Positions 14,964 through 22,357 of a stretch of DNA of 26,876 nucleotides are shown one piece after another. The stretch lies in NCBI GenBank assembly GCA_019236485.1, contig JAFAIY010000058.1, positions 1 through 26,876 on the forward strand. Direction: 5' to 3'. Made by a program: the position numbers and the translations under genes. This DNA comes from Comamonas sp. (GTDB lineage: Bacteria; Pseudomonadota; Gammaproteobacteria; Burkholderiales; Burkholderiaceae_C). Positions within the stretch are counted from its first letter, which is position 1. Each line of letters begins with the position of its first letter. The notes beneath the pieces were generated by a model, which had not been told where the DNA came from, ran no database searches, and was given only the letters and a program-made list of their open reading frames with translations.

Positions 14964-15905
14964 ATGAAGCCAGTCCTGCTTGTTCTGAATCTCCAGGTTC
15001 CCGCCCATCTGCTGCAGATGGCACAGGCCTTTCCCGATTTTGATGTGATCTATGCGCCCGAGGCCGAGCAGGCCGAAGCTGCAATTGCCGAACACGGTGA
15101 GCGCGTGCGCAGCGTCTGCACGATAGGCGCCACGGGCCTGTCGGCCGCGCAGATGCAGCGCATGCCTGAGCTGGCCCTGGTCTGCGCCATGGGCGCCGGT
15201 TACGAGAACATCGACGTGGCCTATGCCAAGGCCCATGGCATTGCCGTGGGCAACGGCGTGGGCACCAACGACGAATGCGTGGCCGATCACGCCATGGGCC
15301 TGCTGATTGCGGCCGTGCGCGGCATCGTGAAGCTGGACAAGGCCACGCGCGCGGGCGTGTGGCGCTCGGCCATGCCGCTGCCGCCCAATGTCTCTGGCAA
15401 GCGTCTGGGCATTCTGGGTCTGGGCACGATAGGCGCCAAGATCGCCAAGCGCGCGGCCGCATTCGACATGGAGATCGGCTATCACAACCGCAAGCCGCGC
15501 GAGGGCGTGGACTATCGCTATTTCGATGAGCTGCTGGCACTGGCGACCTGGGCCGATGTGCTGCTGGTGGCCACGCCCGGCGGCGCTTCCACCCGCCATC
15601 TGATCGACGCGCCGGTGCTGGCCGCCCTGGGCGAGCAGGGCGTGGTAGTGAATATCGCGCGCGGCTCCGTGATCGACACCCAAGCCCTGGCCGAGGCCTT
15701 GCGTGCGGGCCGGCTGGCCGGTGCCGGCCTGGATGTCTACGAGAGCGAGCCTTTGCCGCCCCAGGAGCTTATAGATCTCGACTCCGTGGTGCTGACTCCC
15801 CATGTGGGCGGCTGGTCGCCAGAGGCCGTACAGAACTCGGTGGATCGCTTCATCGCCAATATGCGCCACCACCTCGACGGGAAACCGCTGGTCTCGCCGA
15901 TCTAG
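14964..15905 (+). CDS. D-2-hydroxyacid dehydrogenase, glyoxylate/hydroxypyruvate reductase type
   Basis: A 313-residue cytoplasmic NAD(P)H-dependent D-2-hydroxyacid dehydrogenase. The Rossmann fingerprint GLGTIG is at 152-157. HNRKP after the second strand (174-178) contains basic residues that suggest NADPH preference. The catalytic triad is present: R233 in NIARGSVID, E262 in DVYESEP and H280 in TPHVGG. CAMGAGYENIDV and NGVGTNDECVADHAMGLL are normal substrate-domain elements resembling GhrB/hydroxypyruvate reductases. Another in-frame ATG lies at 14943; 14964 (MKPVLL) is preferred because it begins exactly at the first beta strand. The gene ends 12 bp from the convergent minus-strand membrane-protein gene, without a clear terminator. 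The physiological substrate is not determined. Confidence 0.9.
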   Translation: MKPVLLVLNLQVPAHLLQMAQAFPDFDVIYAPEAEQAEAAIAEHGERVRSVCTIGATGLSAAQMQRMPELALVCAMGAGYENIDVAYAKAHGIAVGNGVGTNDECVADHAMGLLIAAVRGIVKLDKATRAGVWRSAMPLPPNVSGKRLGILGLGTIGAKIAKRAAAFDMEIGYHNRKPREGVDYRYFDELLALATWADVLLVATPGGASTRHLIDAPVLAALGEQGVVVNIARGSVIDTQALAEALRAGRLAGAGLDVYESEPLPPQELIDLDSVVLTPHVGGWSPEAVQNSVDRFIANMRHHLDGKPLVSPI

Positions 15906-15917
15906 CCCGGCGCCGGT

Positions 15918-16337
15918 TCAGCGGCCTAGGGCCGCTGCCAGATGCAGCAGGCCCAGGGCCAGGCAGATGGCCGACGAAACTATCCAGAACCTGGCGCTGT
16001 TGCCTTGGAAAAAAGGCCTGAGCCAGGGCGCGGCCGCGGCTCTGGCAAGAAAGACGGCGCCGGCCAGGACCAGAGTCGGACGCAGTCCGGGCAGAGGGCC
16101 TAGCAGGCCGGCACCCGACAGAGCGTACGCGGCCAGCAGTGACAGCAGGGCGCCTATGGCTGCCGAGATCACGGGCGGATACCAGTGGCCGGCCTCGGCC
16201 AGCCGTGCCAGGCGTTCACCAGCACCCAGCAGACGCAACCCAGGAGCGCCCCAGAATATGCAGGCGAAATGCGCGACCGCGGCGGCCGCATCCAGCATTG
16301 CAGCGGTTATTGAAGAGAGGCGGGCGAGCTCCTGCAT
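15918..16337 (-). CDS. small membrane protein, function unknown
   Basis: I do not recognise this 139-residue protein. It shows about four hydrophobic segments: near residues 12-32 (AAMLDAAAAVAHFACIFWGA), 55-75 (PVISAAIGALLSLLAAYAL), 85-103 (LRPTLVLAGAVFLARAAAA) and 115-136 (FWIVSSAICLALGLLHLAAAL). A conserved-looking H-F-x-C in the first helix and a central GHWYPPV loop stand out. It starts 3 bp after the stop of the upstream minus-strand gene and is surely cotranscribed with it. The two proteins have the same length, and their shared membrane character suggests they act together, but no function can be assigned. Confidence 0.7.
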   Translation of the reverse strand: MQELARLSSITAAMLDAAAAVAHFACIFWGAPGLRLLGAGERLARLAEAGHWYPPVISAAIGALLSLLAAYALSGAGLLGPLPGLRPTLVLAGAVFLARAAAAPWLRPFFQGNSARFWIVSSAICLALGLLHLAAALGR

Positions 16338-16340
16338 GGC

Positions 16341-16760
16341 TTAGCGCAGCAGCAGTGCCAGCAGACCCGCGGCCAGCAAGCATAGCGCGCTCAGCAGCCC
16401 GCGCCTTGGCACCGAGAACCAGCAGGCGCGTGCTATCCACAGATAGCCGGCCGCCATGGCCAGCGCCCAGATGGCCAGCAGAGGATGGCCGGCAAACAGC
16501 CGGACATCGCTGACGGCGAGTCCAGCAAGCATGGTGCCAAAGCCGATCGCACCTAGGCTGTGGCTGGCATTGAAGCCCAGCCAGGCGCGCCACATATCGG
16601 TCTCCTGCGTGATGTGCATGGGTGTGCGGCGCATGGCCGCGATAAGTGCGGGATCAACGGGATCCAGGCGCTGGCCGCGCAACGTGTAGAGCAGGTGGAC
16701 GGCACCCAGCGCAGTCATCAGCAGGCCTGCGAGCGCGATCAGCGTGGCGGGCCAGTTCAT
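16341..16760 (-). CDS. small membrane protein, LIC_13387-like, function unknown
   Basis: A 139-residue protein with four predicted membrane helices: near residues 5-25, 65-85, 90-110 and 118-138. The loop after helix 1 (about residues 30-65) contains PALIAAMRRTPMHITQETDMWRAW, leading into GFNASHSLGAIGFG at the start of helix 2; this M-W-x-A-W-x-G-F-N-x-S-H-S pattern resembles a small uncharacterised family I recall as LIC_13387, a tentative match. Start ATG at 16758-16760 is chosen because helix 1 begins there; the frame continues upstream without a better start. It is the first gene of a two-gene operon, divergent from a TetR regulator 128 bp away, and so probably under its control. Role unknown. 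Confidence 0.65.
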   Translation of the reverse strand: MNWPATLIALAGLLMTALGAVHLLYTLRGQRLDPVDPALIAAMRRTPMHITQETDMWRAWLGFNASHSLGAIGFGTMLAGLAVSDVRLFAGHPLLAIWALAMAAGYLWIARACWFSVPRRGLLSALCLLAAGLLALLLR

Positions 16761-16888
16761 ATGCGGGCCTCGCGTGGCCTGTTGTGCGGTGATTGGTTGG
16801 GCATGGTTCTGTTGGAGCAAGGCGGTGGAAGACAATGTAGTCGCTAAACTCGTGGCCGAAAACTCGTCTTGAGCTCAGGTTTTGCCAT

Positions 16889-17527
16889 ATGCGTTCCACT
16901 TCACCAAAAACACCGGTACCTACCAATAGAAGAAGGCCCGTGCAGGAGCGTTCCCAACGCACGGTGGCCGCCATTTTGCAGGCTGCGGCTCAGATTCTGG
17001 TCAAGGAGGGCGAGGCCGCGCTCACGACCAACTGCATCGCCGAGCGCGCCGGAGTTTCCATAGGCACGCTCTACCAGTATTTTCCGGACAAGCGGGCGGT
17101 CTGCCAGGCGCTGGTGGATGGACAGCGACGCGAAGCCATCGCCGCCATCGAAGCCTGGCTGGACCAGGCCTCGCGCGAGCAACTGCCGGCCGCGCAGGTG
17201 GCCAGGGGCGTAGTCGCATGCATCATCGACGGATTTGCGGGCCGCACGCCGGCGCAACGCAAGCTGGCGCGCTTTGCCTGGCGCCAGGATGGGGACGAGA
17301 GCATCGCGCTGTCCATGCGCGAGACCGCCGAGCGCATGGCCGCCCATCTGCAGCGCTGGGGCGGCCCGTCGCTGTCCTATGCGCGGCTCTATGTCGCCAC
17401 GCGCGCCGTGCTTGGCACGGTGCGCTTTGCGGCGCTGGAGGGCTCGCCGCTGATCGCCTCGGGCGTGCTTGAGGAGCTGCTGTGCGAGATGGGGAGCAGC
17501 ATGCTGCTGGAGCCTGCGGCCGAATAA
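16889..17527 (+). CDS. TetR/AcrR-family transcriptional regulator
   Basis: A 212-residue one-component regulator. The N-terminal helix-turn-helix spans about residues 20-68, with RSQRTVAAILQAAAQIL, then the recognition element CIAERAGVSIGTLYQYFPDKRAVC typical of TetR/AcrR. The remaining helices form the ligand and dimer domain, with no recognisable ligand family. The preceding basic stretch PTNRRRPVQERSQRT is common. The 128-bp gap to the divergent membrane-protein operon holds two direct AAACTCGT copies (16846-16853 and 16860-16867) that might be part of an operator, but no good palindrome is seen. It ends in an intrinsic terminator. Regulation of the divergent pair is inferred from position only. 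Confidence 0.9.
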   Translation: MRSTSPKTPVPTNRRRPVQERSQRTVAAILQAAAQILVKEGEAALTTNCIAERAGVSIGTLYQYFPDKRAVCQALVDGQRREAIAAIEAWLDQASREQLPAAQVARGVVACIIDGFAGRTPAQRKLARFAWRQDGDESIALSMRETAERMAAHLQRWGGPSLSYARLYVATRAVLGTVRFAALEGSPLIASGVLEELLCEMGSSMLLEPAAE

Positions 17528-17528
17528 A

Positions 17529-17561
17529 AAATCCCCGCGCGGAGAACTCCGGCGGGGATTT
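17529..17561. terminator. bidirectional terminator between TetR gene and dctP
   Basis: Ten-base arms AAATCCCCGC and GCGGGGATTT, with a further inner GGAG/CTCC pairing, lie between convergent genes. It begins immediately after the TetR stop codon. The flanking A and T runs are short on the plus strand and longer (ATTTTTTATT) for the minus-strand transcript, so it probably serves dctP best. Confidence 0.75.
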
Positions 17562-17581
17562 GCGATGAGAGCCGGCCCGGT

Positions 17582-18619
17582 TTACTTCTGGCTGGCGGCG
17601 ATGGCTTTCTCGGCCTTGTCCACCAGGGAGGCGCCGACCTGGCTTTTCCACTTTTCATAGACGGGGCGGGTGGCCTTGACGAAGGCTTCGCGCTCGGCGG
17701 CATTGGGCGTGGTCACGGTCACGCCCAGGCCGGCCAGCTCCTTGAGCAGGGGCTTGTCGGCCTCCACCAGACCCTTGCGCGCGATGGCGATTTCTTCCTT
17801 GGCGGCATCCAGCGCGGCCTGGCGCACGATGTCCTGATCGGCCTTGCTCCAGCTGCTCCAGATGTCCTTGTTGACCACGAAGATCAGCGGATCGTTCATA
17901 TAGCCCCACATGGTCATGTGCTTCTGACCCACGGACTGCAGCTTGGCCGCCATATAGACCGAGACGGGGTTCTCCTGGCCGTCCACGGCGCCGCTGGCCA
18001 TGGCGGGCTGGGCATCGGCCCAGCTCATCTGTGTGGGGTTGGCACCCAGGGCCGTGAAGGTGTCGAGGAACAGCGGCGAGCCCACGACGCGCACCTTCAT
18101 GCCCTTGAGGTCGGCAGGCGTCTTGATCGCATGCTTGGAGTTGGAGATTTCGCGGTAGCCGTTCTCGCCCCAGGCCAGAGGCACGACGCCGCCTTTTTCC
18201 AGGGTCTTGAAGATTTCCTGGCCCACTTCGCCCTGGGTCACGGCATCCACGGCCTTGAAGTTGGGGAACAGGAAAGGCATGGAGAACAGGTTCAGCGACT
18301 TGACCTGGGGCGACCAGTTGATGGTCGAGCCCACGGCCATGTCGATCACGCCCTGGCGCAGCGCCGAGAACTCGCGCGTCTGGTCGCCCTGCACCAGCGA
18401 GGTGCCCGGATAGAGCTTGATGTTGATACGGCCCTGGGTGCGCTCGCGCACCTTGTCGGCCCACAACTCGCCGCCCTTGCCCCAGGGGAAGGCCGTGCCC
18501 AGCACCAGGGACATGCGGTATTCGCTCTTGTACTTGGCCTGGGCCATGGCCATGGGCGATGCAAAGGCCAGTGCGGCGGCTGTCGCCACGGCGGATGCGA
18601 GGAAGGTACGAAGTTTCAT
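17582..18619 (-). CDS. dctP: TRAP transporter solute-binding protein
   Basis: A 345-residue periplasmic DctP-family receptor delivering an organic acid to the DctQM permease. The signal peptide is residues 1-26, with likely cleavage in SPMAMA-QAKYK. Family landmarks are FPWGKGGELWADKV, LYPGTSLVQGDQTREFSALRQGVIDMA, the ligand-arginine segment LKGMKVRVVGSPLF and the AMASGAVDGQENPVSVY motif. This supports a carboxylate ligand but not its identity. Start 18619 is chosen by the signal peptide and a GGGAGA site just upstream; an open frame reaching 18676 lacks both. It lies 201 bp downstream of dctM rather than ahead of dctQM as is common, and a repeat element occupies much of that gap, so it may have its own promoter. 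Confidence 0.92.
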   Translation of the reverse strand: MKLRTFLASAVATAAALAFASPMAMAQAKYKSEYRMSLVLGTAFPWGKGGELWADKVRERTQGRINIKLYPGTSLVQGDQTREFSALRQGVIDMAVGSTINWSPQVKSLNLFSMPFLFPNFKAVDAVTQGEVGQEIFKTLEKGGVVPLAWGENGYREISNSKHAIKTPADLKGMKVRVVGSPLFLDTFTALGANPTQMSWADAQPAMASGAVDGQENPVSVYMAAKLQSVGQKHMTMWGYMNDPLIFVVNKDIWSSWSKADQDIVRQAALDAAKEEIAIARKGLVEADKPLLKELAGLGVTVTTPNAAEREAFVKATRPVYEKWKSQVGASLVDKAEKAIAASQK

Positions 18620-18711
18620 TTGGTTTGTCTCCCTTTTAGAAACGAAAAAATGCTTTGCTTGTTTGATGCATTGCACATGGAATAAGCACGGCCCGTCTCA
18701 GCGGACACCGC

Positions 18712-18820
18712 GCAAGGGTCTGAGCCGGCCATGCCGCCCCGCAGCGCTGGTGTCGTCCCCCTCCCGCGAAGCGAGAGAAGGGGAAGTGGTGGGGCCGCCC
18801 AGGCAAAGCCGCTCAGGGGA
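18712..18820 (-). repeat. stem-loop-rich dispersed intergenic repeat, copy 1
   Basis: This element lies directly behind the dctM stop codon. Its far end (from 18712) shares a block of about 26 bases, with a few mismatches, with 25654 onward (GCAAGGG-y-CT-r-AGCCGGCC-nn-GCCGCC), and its gene-proximal end shares CTCAGGGG. Read on the minus strand it contains a hairpin around GCTTCGC flanked by CCCCTT and GGGGG. It resembles GC-rich intergenic repeats common in Comamonadaceae. It may act as a terminator or mRNA 3'-end stabiliser. Confidence 0.65.
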
Positions 18821-20119
18821 TCAATACCCCATCTTCGCCGGCAGCCATAGCGCCAGCTGCGGGAAGGCAATCACCAGCAGCATGACGACGAACATTGCCA
18901 GCAGCATCCAGCCCACCCAGCGCACGGTGGATTCCATGCGCACGCCGGCGATGCGGCAGCTGACCATCAGGTTCACGGCCAGCGGCGGCGTGAACTGGCC
19001 CAGTGCCACCTTGAGCGTAAGGATCACGCCGAACCACACGGGGTCCCAGTGGTAGTGGTTCATGATGGGCAGCAGCAGCGGCACGAAGATCAGGAAGATG
19101 GAGATGCCGTCGAGGAACATGCCCACGGTGATCAGCAGCAGAATCAGCAGACCCAGCACGCCGTACTCACCGAGGCCGGAGTTCACGATGGCATTGGCCA
19201 CCGGGTCGATCACGCCCAGCGTGGACAGCGAGAAGGCGAAGATGCCGGCCAGCGAGACCACGAGCAGGATCACGGCAGACAGCTCGCCGGCCTCGCGCAG
19301 AATGGTGAACAGGTCGCGCAGCTTGATCGTGCGGTGGATGCACATGCCCACGAACAGGCCGTAGAACACGGCCACCACGGCGGCCTCGGTGGGCGTGAAC
19401 CAGCCCATGCGCATGCCGCCCAGGATCAGCACCGGTGCGGCCAGGCCCCAGGCCGCTTCCTTGAGGCTCTTCCAGAACGGCGGGCGGGGCATGGAGGCTT
19501 CGAGTGCGCCCATCTTGTGCTTGCGCGCCATCCACACGGCGGGCACGATCAGCGCCACGCCGGCCAGCACGCCGGGCACCATGCCGGCCGCGAACAGCGC
19601 GGGCACCGAGGCCCCGGGCACCAGCACCGAATAGATGATGAAGGCCACCGAAGGCGGGATCAGAATGTCGGTCGCCGCGGCCGCTCCGACCACGCTGGCC
19701 GAGAAGCTCTTGGGATAGCCGGCACGGCTCATGGCCGCGATCATCACCCCGCCCACGGCGGCCGCATTGGCCGGACCCGAGCCCGAGATGCCGCCCAGGA
19801 ACATGGCCACCGTGATGGCGACCAGGGGCAGCATGCCGGGGCCGCGGCCCACGATGGCGACGGCAAAGTTCACCAGGCGCAGCGCCACACCCGAGCGGTC
19901 GAAAATGGAGCCCACCAGCACGAACATGGGGATGGCCAGCAGCGGGTACTTGCCCAGGCCAGCATAGAAGTTCTGCGGCACGGCCAGCAGGCCGAACCAC
20001 TGGGCATCGGCATTGGCCAGGGCAATGGCGGCGGCACCGGCCAGGCCCAGAGCCGCGCCTATGGGCACGCCCACGAACATCAGGCCCAGAAAGGCCACAA
20101 ACAGCAGCGTGGCGATCAT
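18821..20119 (-). CDS. dctM: TRAP transporter large permease subunit
   Basis: A 432-residue inner-membrane protein with about 12-13 hydrophobic segments, the sodium-coupled transport subunit of a TRAP carrier. Hallmarks include MFVLVGSIFDRSGVALRLVNF, VAMFLGGISGSGPANAAAVGGVMI with the conserved G-x-S-G-S-x-x-A-x sodium-site loop, AAATDILIPPSVAFIIYSV and MFLDGISIFLIFVPLLLPI. The start at 20119 is chosen because it overlaps the dctQ stop by four bases (ATGA) and begins with the first helix. The open frame beyond is coding shadow of dctQ. Tight overlap indicates translational coupling with dctQ. Confidence 0.93.
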   Translation of the reverse strand: MIATLLFVAFLGLMFVGVPIGAALGLAGAAAIALANADAQWFGLLAVPQNFYAGLGKYPLLAIPMFVLVGSIFDRSGVALRLVNFAVAIVGRGPGMLPLVAITVAMFLGGISGSGPANAAAVGGVMIAAMSRAGYPKSFSASVVGAAAATDILIPPSVAFIIYSVLVPGASVPALFAAGMVPGVLAGVALIVPAVWMARKHKMGALEASMPRPPFWKSLKEAAWGLAAPVLILGGMRMGWFTPTEAAVVAVFYGLFVGMCIHRTIKLRDLFTILREAGELSAVILLVVSLAGIFAFSLSTLGVIDPVANAIVNSGLGEYGVLGLLILLLITVGMFLDGISIFLIFVPLLLPIMNHYHWDPVWFGVILTLKVALGQFTPPLAVNLMVSCRIAGVRMESTVRWVGWMLLAMFVVMLLVIAFPQLALWLPAKMGY

Positions 20120-20679
20120 GCGATCTCCTTGCTGTGGTCTTTTTCCACGGGGACTTCGGGGAAGGCGCCGGGCCGGCCCTGGCGTATGAACAGGGCTAGG
20201 GCGCGGGCGGTGATCAGCGCCGACACGACGGGCAGCCAGATCGAGTACCACCACTGGGGTATGCCGATGCCGGGCGAGGTTTCCTCGAAGCGGAAATCGT
20301 CCCAGACCACGCGCACGCTGAGCACGGCGATCAGCGCGAACAGCAGCGCCACCATCAGCGAGCCGAAACGCGCCAGCGCCTTGCGGCGCGCGGCCGAGCC
20401 GCTATCGGAAAAGAATTCGATGCGGATATGCTGGTCGCGGGCCACGGCGGCCGAGCCGGCCACCAGGGCCAGCAGAATCATCAGAAAGACGGAAATTTCC
20501 TCGGTCCAGGCGAAGGAGGAATCGGTGAAATAGCGCACCAGCACATTGGCAAAGGTGATCAGTGCCAGTGCGGCCATGATGATCACGGTGAGCCAGTCTT
20601 CAAGGCGCAGCGAGCGGGGCTCGTCGGGGAGTGGGCCGGAGTCGGCCGCACCCTCGGTCTCGGGAGGGGTGGAGGACAT
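20116..20679 (-). CDS. dctQ: TRAP transporter small permease subunit
   Basis: A 187-residue inner-membrane protein of the DctQ family, which scaffolds DctM and interacts with the loaded binding protein. It has four hydrophobic segments: about residues 30-50 (LTVIIMAALALITFANVLVRYF), 62-82, 107-127 and 146-166. The family pattern FAWTEEISVFLMILLALVAGSAAVARDQHIRIEFF, with TEE and H-I, is plain. The acidic, proline-rich N-terminal 25 residues precede the first helix. It is the first gene of dctQ-dctM(-dctP), and its start is 298 bp from the divergent LysR gene. Confidence 0.9.
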   Translation of the reverse strand: MSSTPPETEGAADSGPLPDEPRSLRLEDWLTVIIMAALALITFANVLVRYFTDSSFAWTEEISVFLMILLALVAGSAAVARDQHIRIEFFSDSGSAARRKALARFGSLMVALLFALIAVLSVRVVWDDFRFEETSPGIGIPQWWYSIWLPVVSALITARALALFIRQGRPGAFPEVPVEKDHSKEIA

Positions 20680-20977
20680 GAACGCGGAAAGTCAGAAAAA
20701 CACATATGGATCAGGGCAGGTCGCACGAATGACGTGATCTGCGCGCACTCGAGAAGAACGCCCTTGTGTAGTCCCTCGACCTTCGCGGCGTTGTGCACCG
20801 GGATGGCGTGGAGCGGGTAAGCACATCGGATGGATGTGAGCAAATATTACCAAGGTATCTATGTCTCAGGGCCCAGCTTGGGCAGCAGGCATTTCCCTAG
20901 GCCCGGCCGAGGCGCCCACGAGGCATGCTTGGCGCTGTTGCACAGTCATGGTGCAGGGCAGCGGATAATGGGAGCCT
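20680..20977. other. 298-bp divergent intergenic region, dctQ / lysR
   Basis: No gene is seen. The region should hold the promoters of both neighbours. It contains one symmetric element, TACCAAGGTA with flanking ATA and TAT (20844-20862). No confident -35/-10 pair was found on either strand. Confidence 0.6.
20844..20862. promoter_or_regulatory. candidate LysR-type binding site
   Basis: The perfect palindrome TACCAAGGTA (20848-20857) is flanked by ATA on the left and TAT on the right. It has the partial dyad symmetry and AT-rich ends expected of LysR-type sites and lies between divergent dctQ and the LysR gene, 115 bp from the latter. Confidence 0.4.
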
Positions 20978-21928
20978 ATGGAAACCAAATGGCTTGAAGA
21001 TTTCGTCAGCCTGGCTGAAACCCGCAGTTTCAGCCGTTCGGCCCAACTGCGCCATGTCACGCAACCCGCGTTCTCGCGCCGCATCCAGGCGCTGGAGGCC
21101 TGGGCCGGCACCGACCTGGTCGACCGAAGCTCCTATCCCACGCGTCTGACGCCTGCGGGCAAGACCATGTACGAGCAGGCGCTGGAGATACTGCAGTCGC
21201 TGCAGAGCACGCGCACCATGTTGCGCGCCCATGTCAGCGCGGGCAAGGGCATGGTGGGGTTTGCTGTGCCCCACACCCTGGCCTTCACCTTCTTTCCCAA
21301 CTGGGTCTCGGCCGTGCACGAGAAGTTCGGCCCGTTCCGCAGCCGTCTGTTCGCGCTCAATGTGCACGATGCGGTGATGCGCCTGGTGGAAGGCGGCTGC
21401 GATCTGTTGATTGCCTACTACCACTCGTCCCAGCCTTTCCAGCTGGACCCGGCCCGCTATGAAATGGTGAGCCTGGGGCATGAGGTGCTGGCACCGTATT
21501 CCAAGCCCGATGCCGAGGGCCAGCCCATCTTCACCCTGCCGGGCCGCCAGGGTCAGCCTCTGCCCTATCTGGGCTATGCGGCTGGCGCCTATCTGGGGCG
21601 GGTGACGGAGCTGATCCTCAAGGAGTCGGCCGAAGCCGTGCATCTGGAGCGGGTCTACGAGACCGATATGGCCGAAGGCCTCAAGGCCATGGCCCTCGAA
21701 GGCCATGGCGTGGCCTTCCTGCCCTATAGCGCGGTGCGCGGCGAGCTGGAAAGCGGCCGCCTGGTGCGCGCCGTGCCCGATGGCATGAACGGTTTCCAGA
21801 TGGATATGGAAGTGCGTGCCTACCGCGAAAAGCCCACCGGGGATGCGCCCCAGGGCGTGGCCGCCGCGCTGTGGAACTTCCTCAAGGAGCAGGGCGAATC
21901 CGCCAGCGGCGAGGCCAAGGCCGTATAG
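20978..21928 (+). CDS. LysR-family regulator, HypT-like
   Basis: A 316-residue LysR-type regulator. The N-terminal winged helix (residues 1-62) reads METKWLEDFVSLAETRSFSR, then LRHVTQPAFSRRIQALEAW, a sequence I associate with the HypT/YjiE branch (hypochlorite-responsive in E. coli); membership of that branch is a recollection, not a search. HypT senses oxidants through methionines; several methionines are present here, but none can be mapped confidently. The C-terminal effector domain runs from about residue 90. It is divergent from the dctQM genes and upstream of gltIJKL in the same direction, so it may control either transporter. It ends in its own intrinsic terminator, which argues against cotranscription with gltI. 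Confidence 0.88.
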   Translation: METKWLEDFVSLAETRSFSRSAQLRHVTQPAFSRRIQALEAWAGTDLVDRSSYPTRLTPAGKTMYEQALEILQSLQSTRTMLRAHVSAGKGMVGFAVPHTLAFTFFPNWVSAVHEKFGPFRSRLFALNVHDAVMRLVEGGCDLLIAYYHSSQPFQLDPARYEMVSLGHEVLAPYSKPDAEGQPIFTLPGRQGQPLPYLGYAAGAYLGRVTELILKESAEAVHLERVYETDMAEGLKAMALEGHGVAFLPYSAVRGELESGRLVRAVPDGMNGFQMDMEVRAYREKPTGDAPQGVAAALWNFLKEQGESASGEAKAV

Positions 21929-21952
21929 CCTAGGGACTGTTGTTTTTTCTTC

Positions 21953-21977
21953 AAAAGGGCCATCTGGCCCTTTTTTT
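21953..21977 (+). terminator. intrinsic terminator after LysR gene
   Basis: AAAAGGGCC and GGCCCTTTT pair around the loop ATCT, followed by further T residues to 21977. It lies 24 bp after the LysR stop codon and separates it from the glt operon. Confidence 0.92.
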
Positions 21978-22011
21978 GCTTGTGTGAACGCTATGAGGTG
22001 GTTTTAAGCAT

Positions 22012-22031
22012 TTTCTAGGTAAAAACCCTGA
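22012..22031. promoter_or_regulatory. TTTCTAGG element, copy 1
   Basis: TTTCTAGG-T-AAAA-AC-CCT-GA shares 15 of 20 positions with the element at 22200-22219, 188 bp away. It is an imperfect dyad (AGG...CCT). Probably a protein-binding site; the binding protein is unknown. Confidence 0.4.
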
Positions 22032-22199
22032 GGTTATGCATGGGGTTAATACCAAATATGCAAGTTGCGCATAAGGCCTTTTGCTATCGGCATTGGCTTT
22101 CCATGTAGCGAAAGCATTAGAGTTCGCAGCTTGCACAAAACGAGGTGCTGTATTGCAATGCAGGAATGAGCCGGAGAGTGGGTGTTCGCATGCTCCTAC

Positions 22200-22222
22200 T
22201 TTCTAGGGAAAAGTCCTAGAAA
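22200..22222. promoter_or_regulatory. TTTCTAGG element, copy 2 (inverted repeat)
   Basis: Eight-base perfect arms TTTCTAGG and CCTAGAAA around a seven-base centre. It lies 136 bp upstream of the gltI start and has no T run, so an operator or activator site is more likely than a terminator. Confidence 0.5.
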
Positions 22223-22357
22223 TGTTTGCGTTGCAGCCATCTTCATGACTGCACAATGGGGTGCAGTACATTTGTTGACGCGGCTTGTCTACCCTCACAA
22301 AGGGCAGTGCGTCGATGAGTGACAAGCGTTTTTGGGCCTTACCAATAGGAGATCCGT

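Larger units (their letters stand above)
21978..22357 (+). other. 380-bp AT-richer upstream region of gltI
   Basis: No protein gene is supported here. The region is noticeably richer in A+T than its surroundings. It holds two related elements starting TTTCTAGG (22012-22031 and 22200-22222), an imperfect dyad around TATGCAAGTTGCGCATA (about 22057-22073), and a TTGACG hexamer at 22275-22280 that lacks a good -10 partner. It ends in the gltI ribosome site AGGAG (22347-22351). The length suggests complex control or a long untranslated leader. Confidence 0.6.

Noticed and set aside
18620..18711. Sigma54 promoter ahead of dctP
   Set aside because: No GG-N10-GC core in the right orientation and spacing.
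19049..20533. Long plus-strand open frame opposite dctM and dctQ
   Set aside because: His/Gln/Gly-rich shadow; dctM and dctQ are clear on the other strand.
22275..22303. TTGACG as a -35 for gltI
   Set aside because: No acceptable -10 hexamer at 16-18 bp spacing (CAAAGG or similar), so not listed as a promoter.
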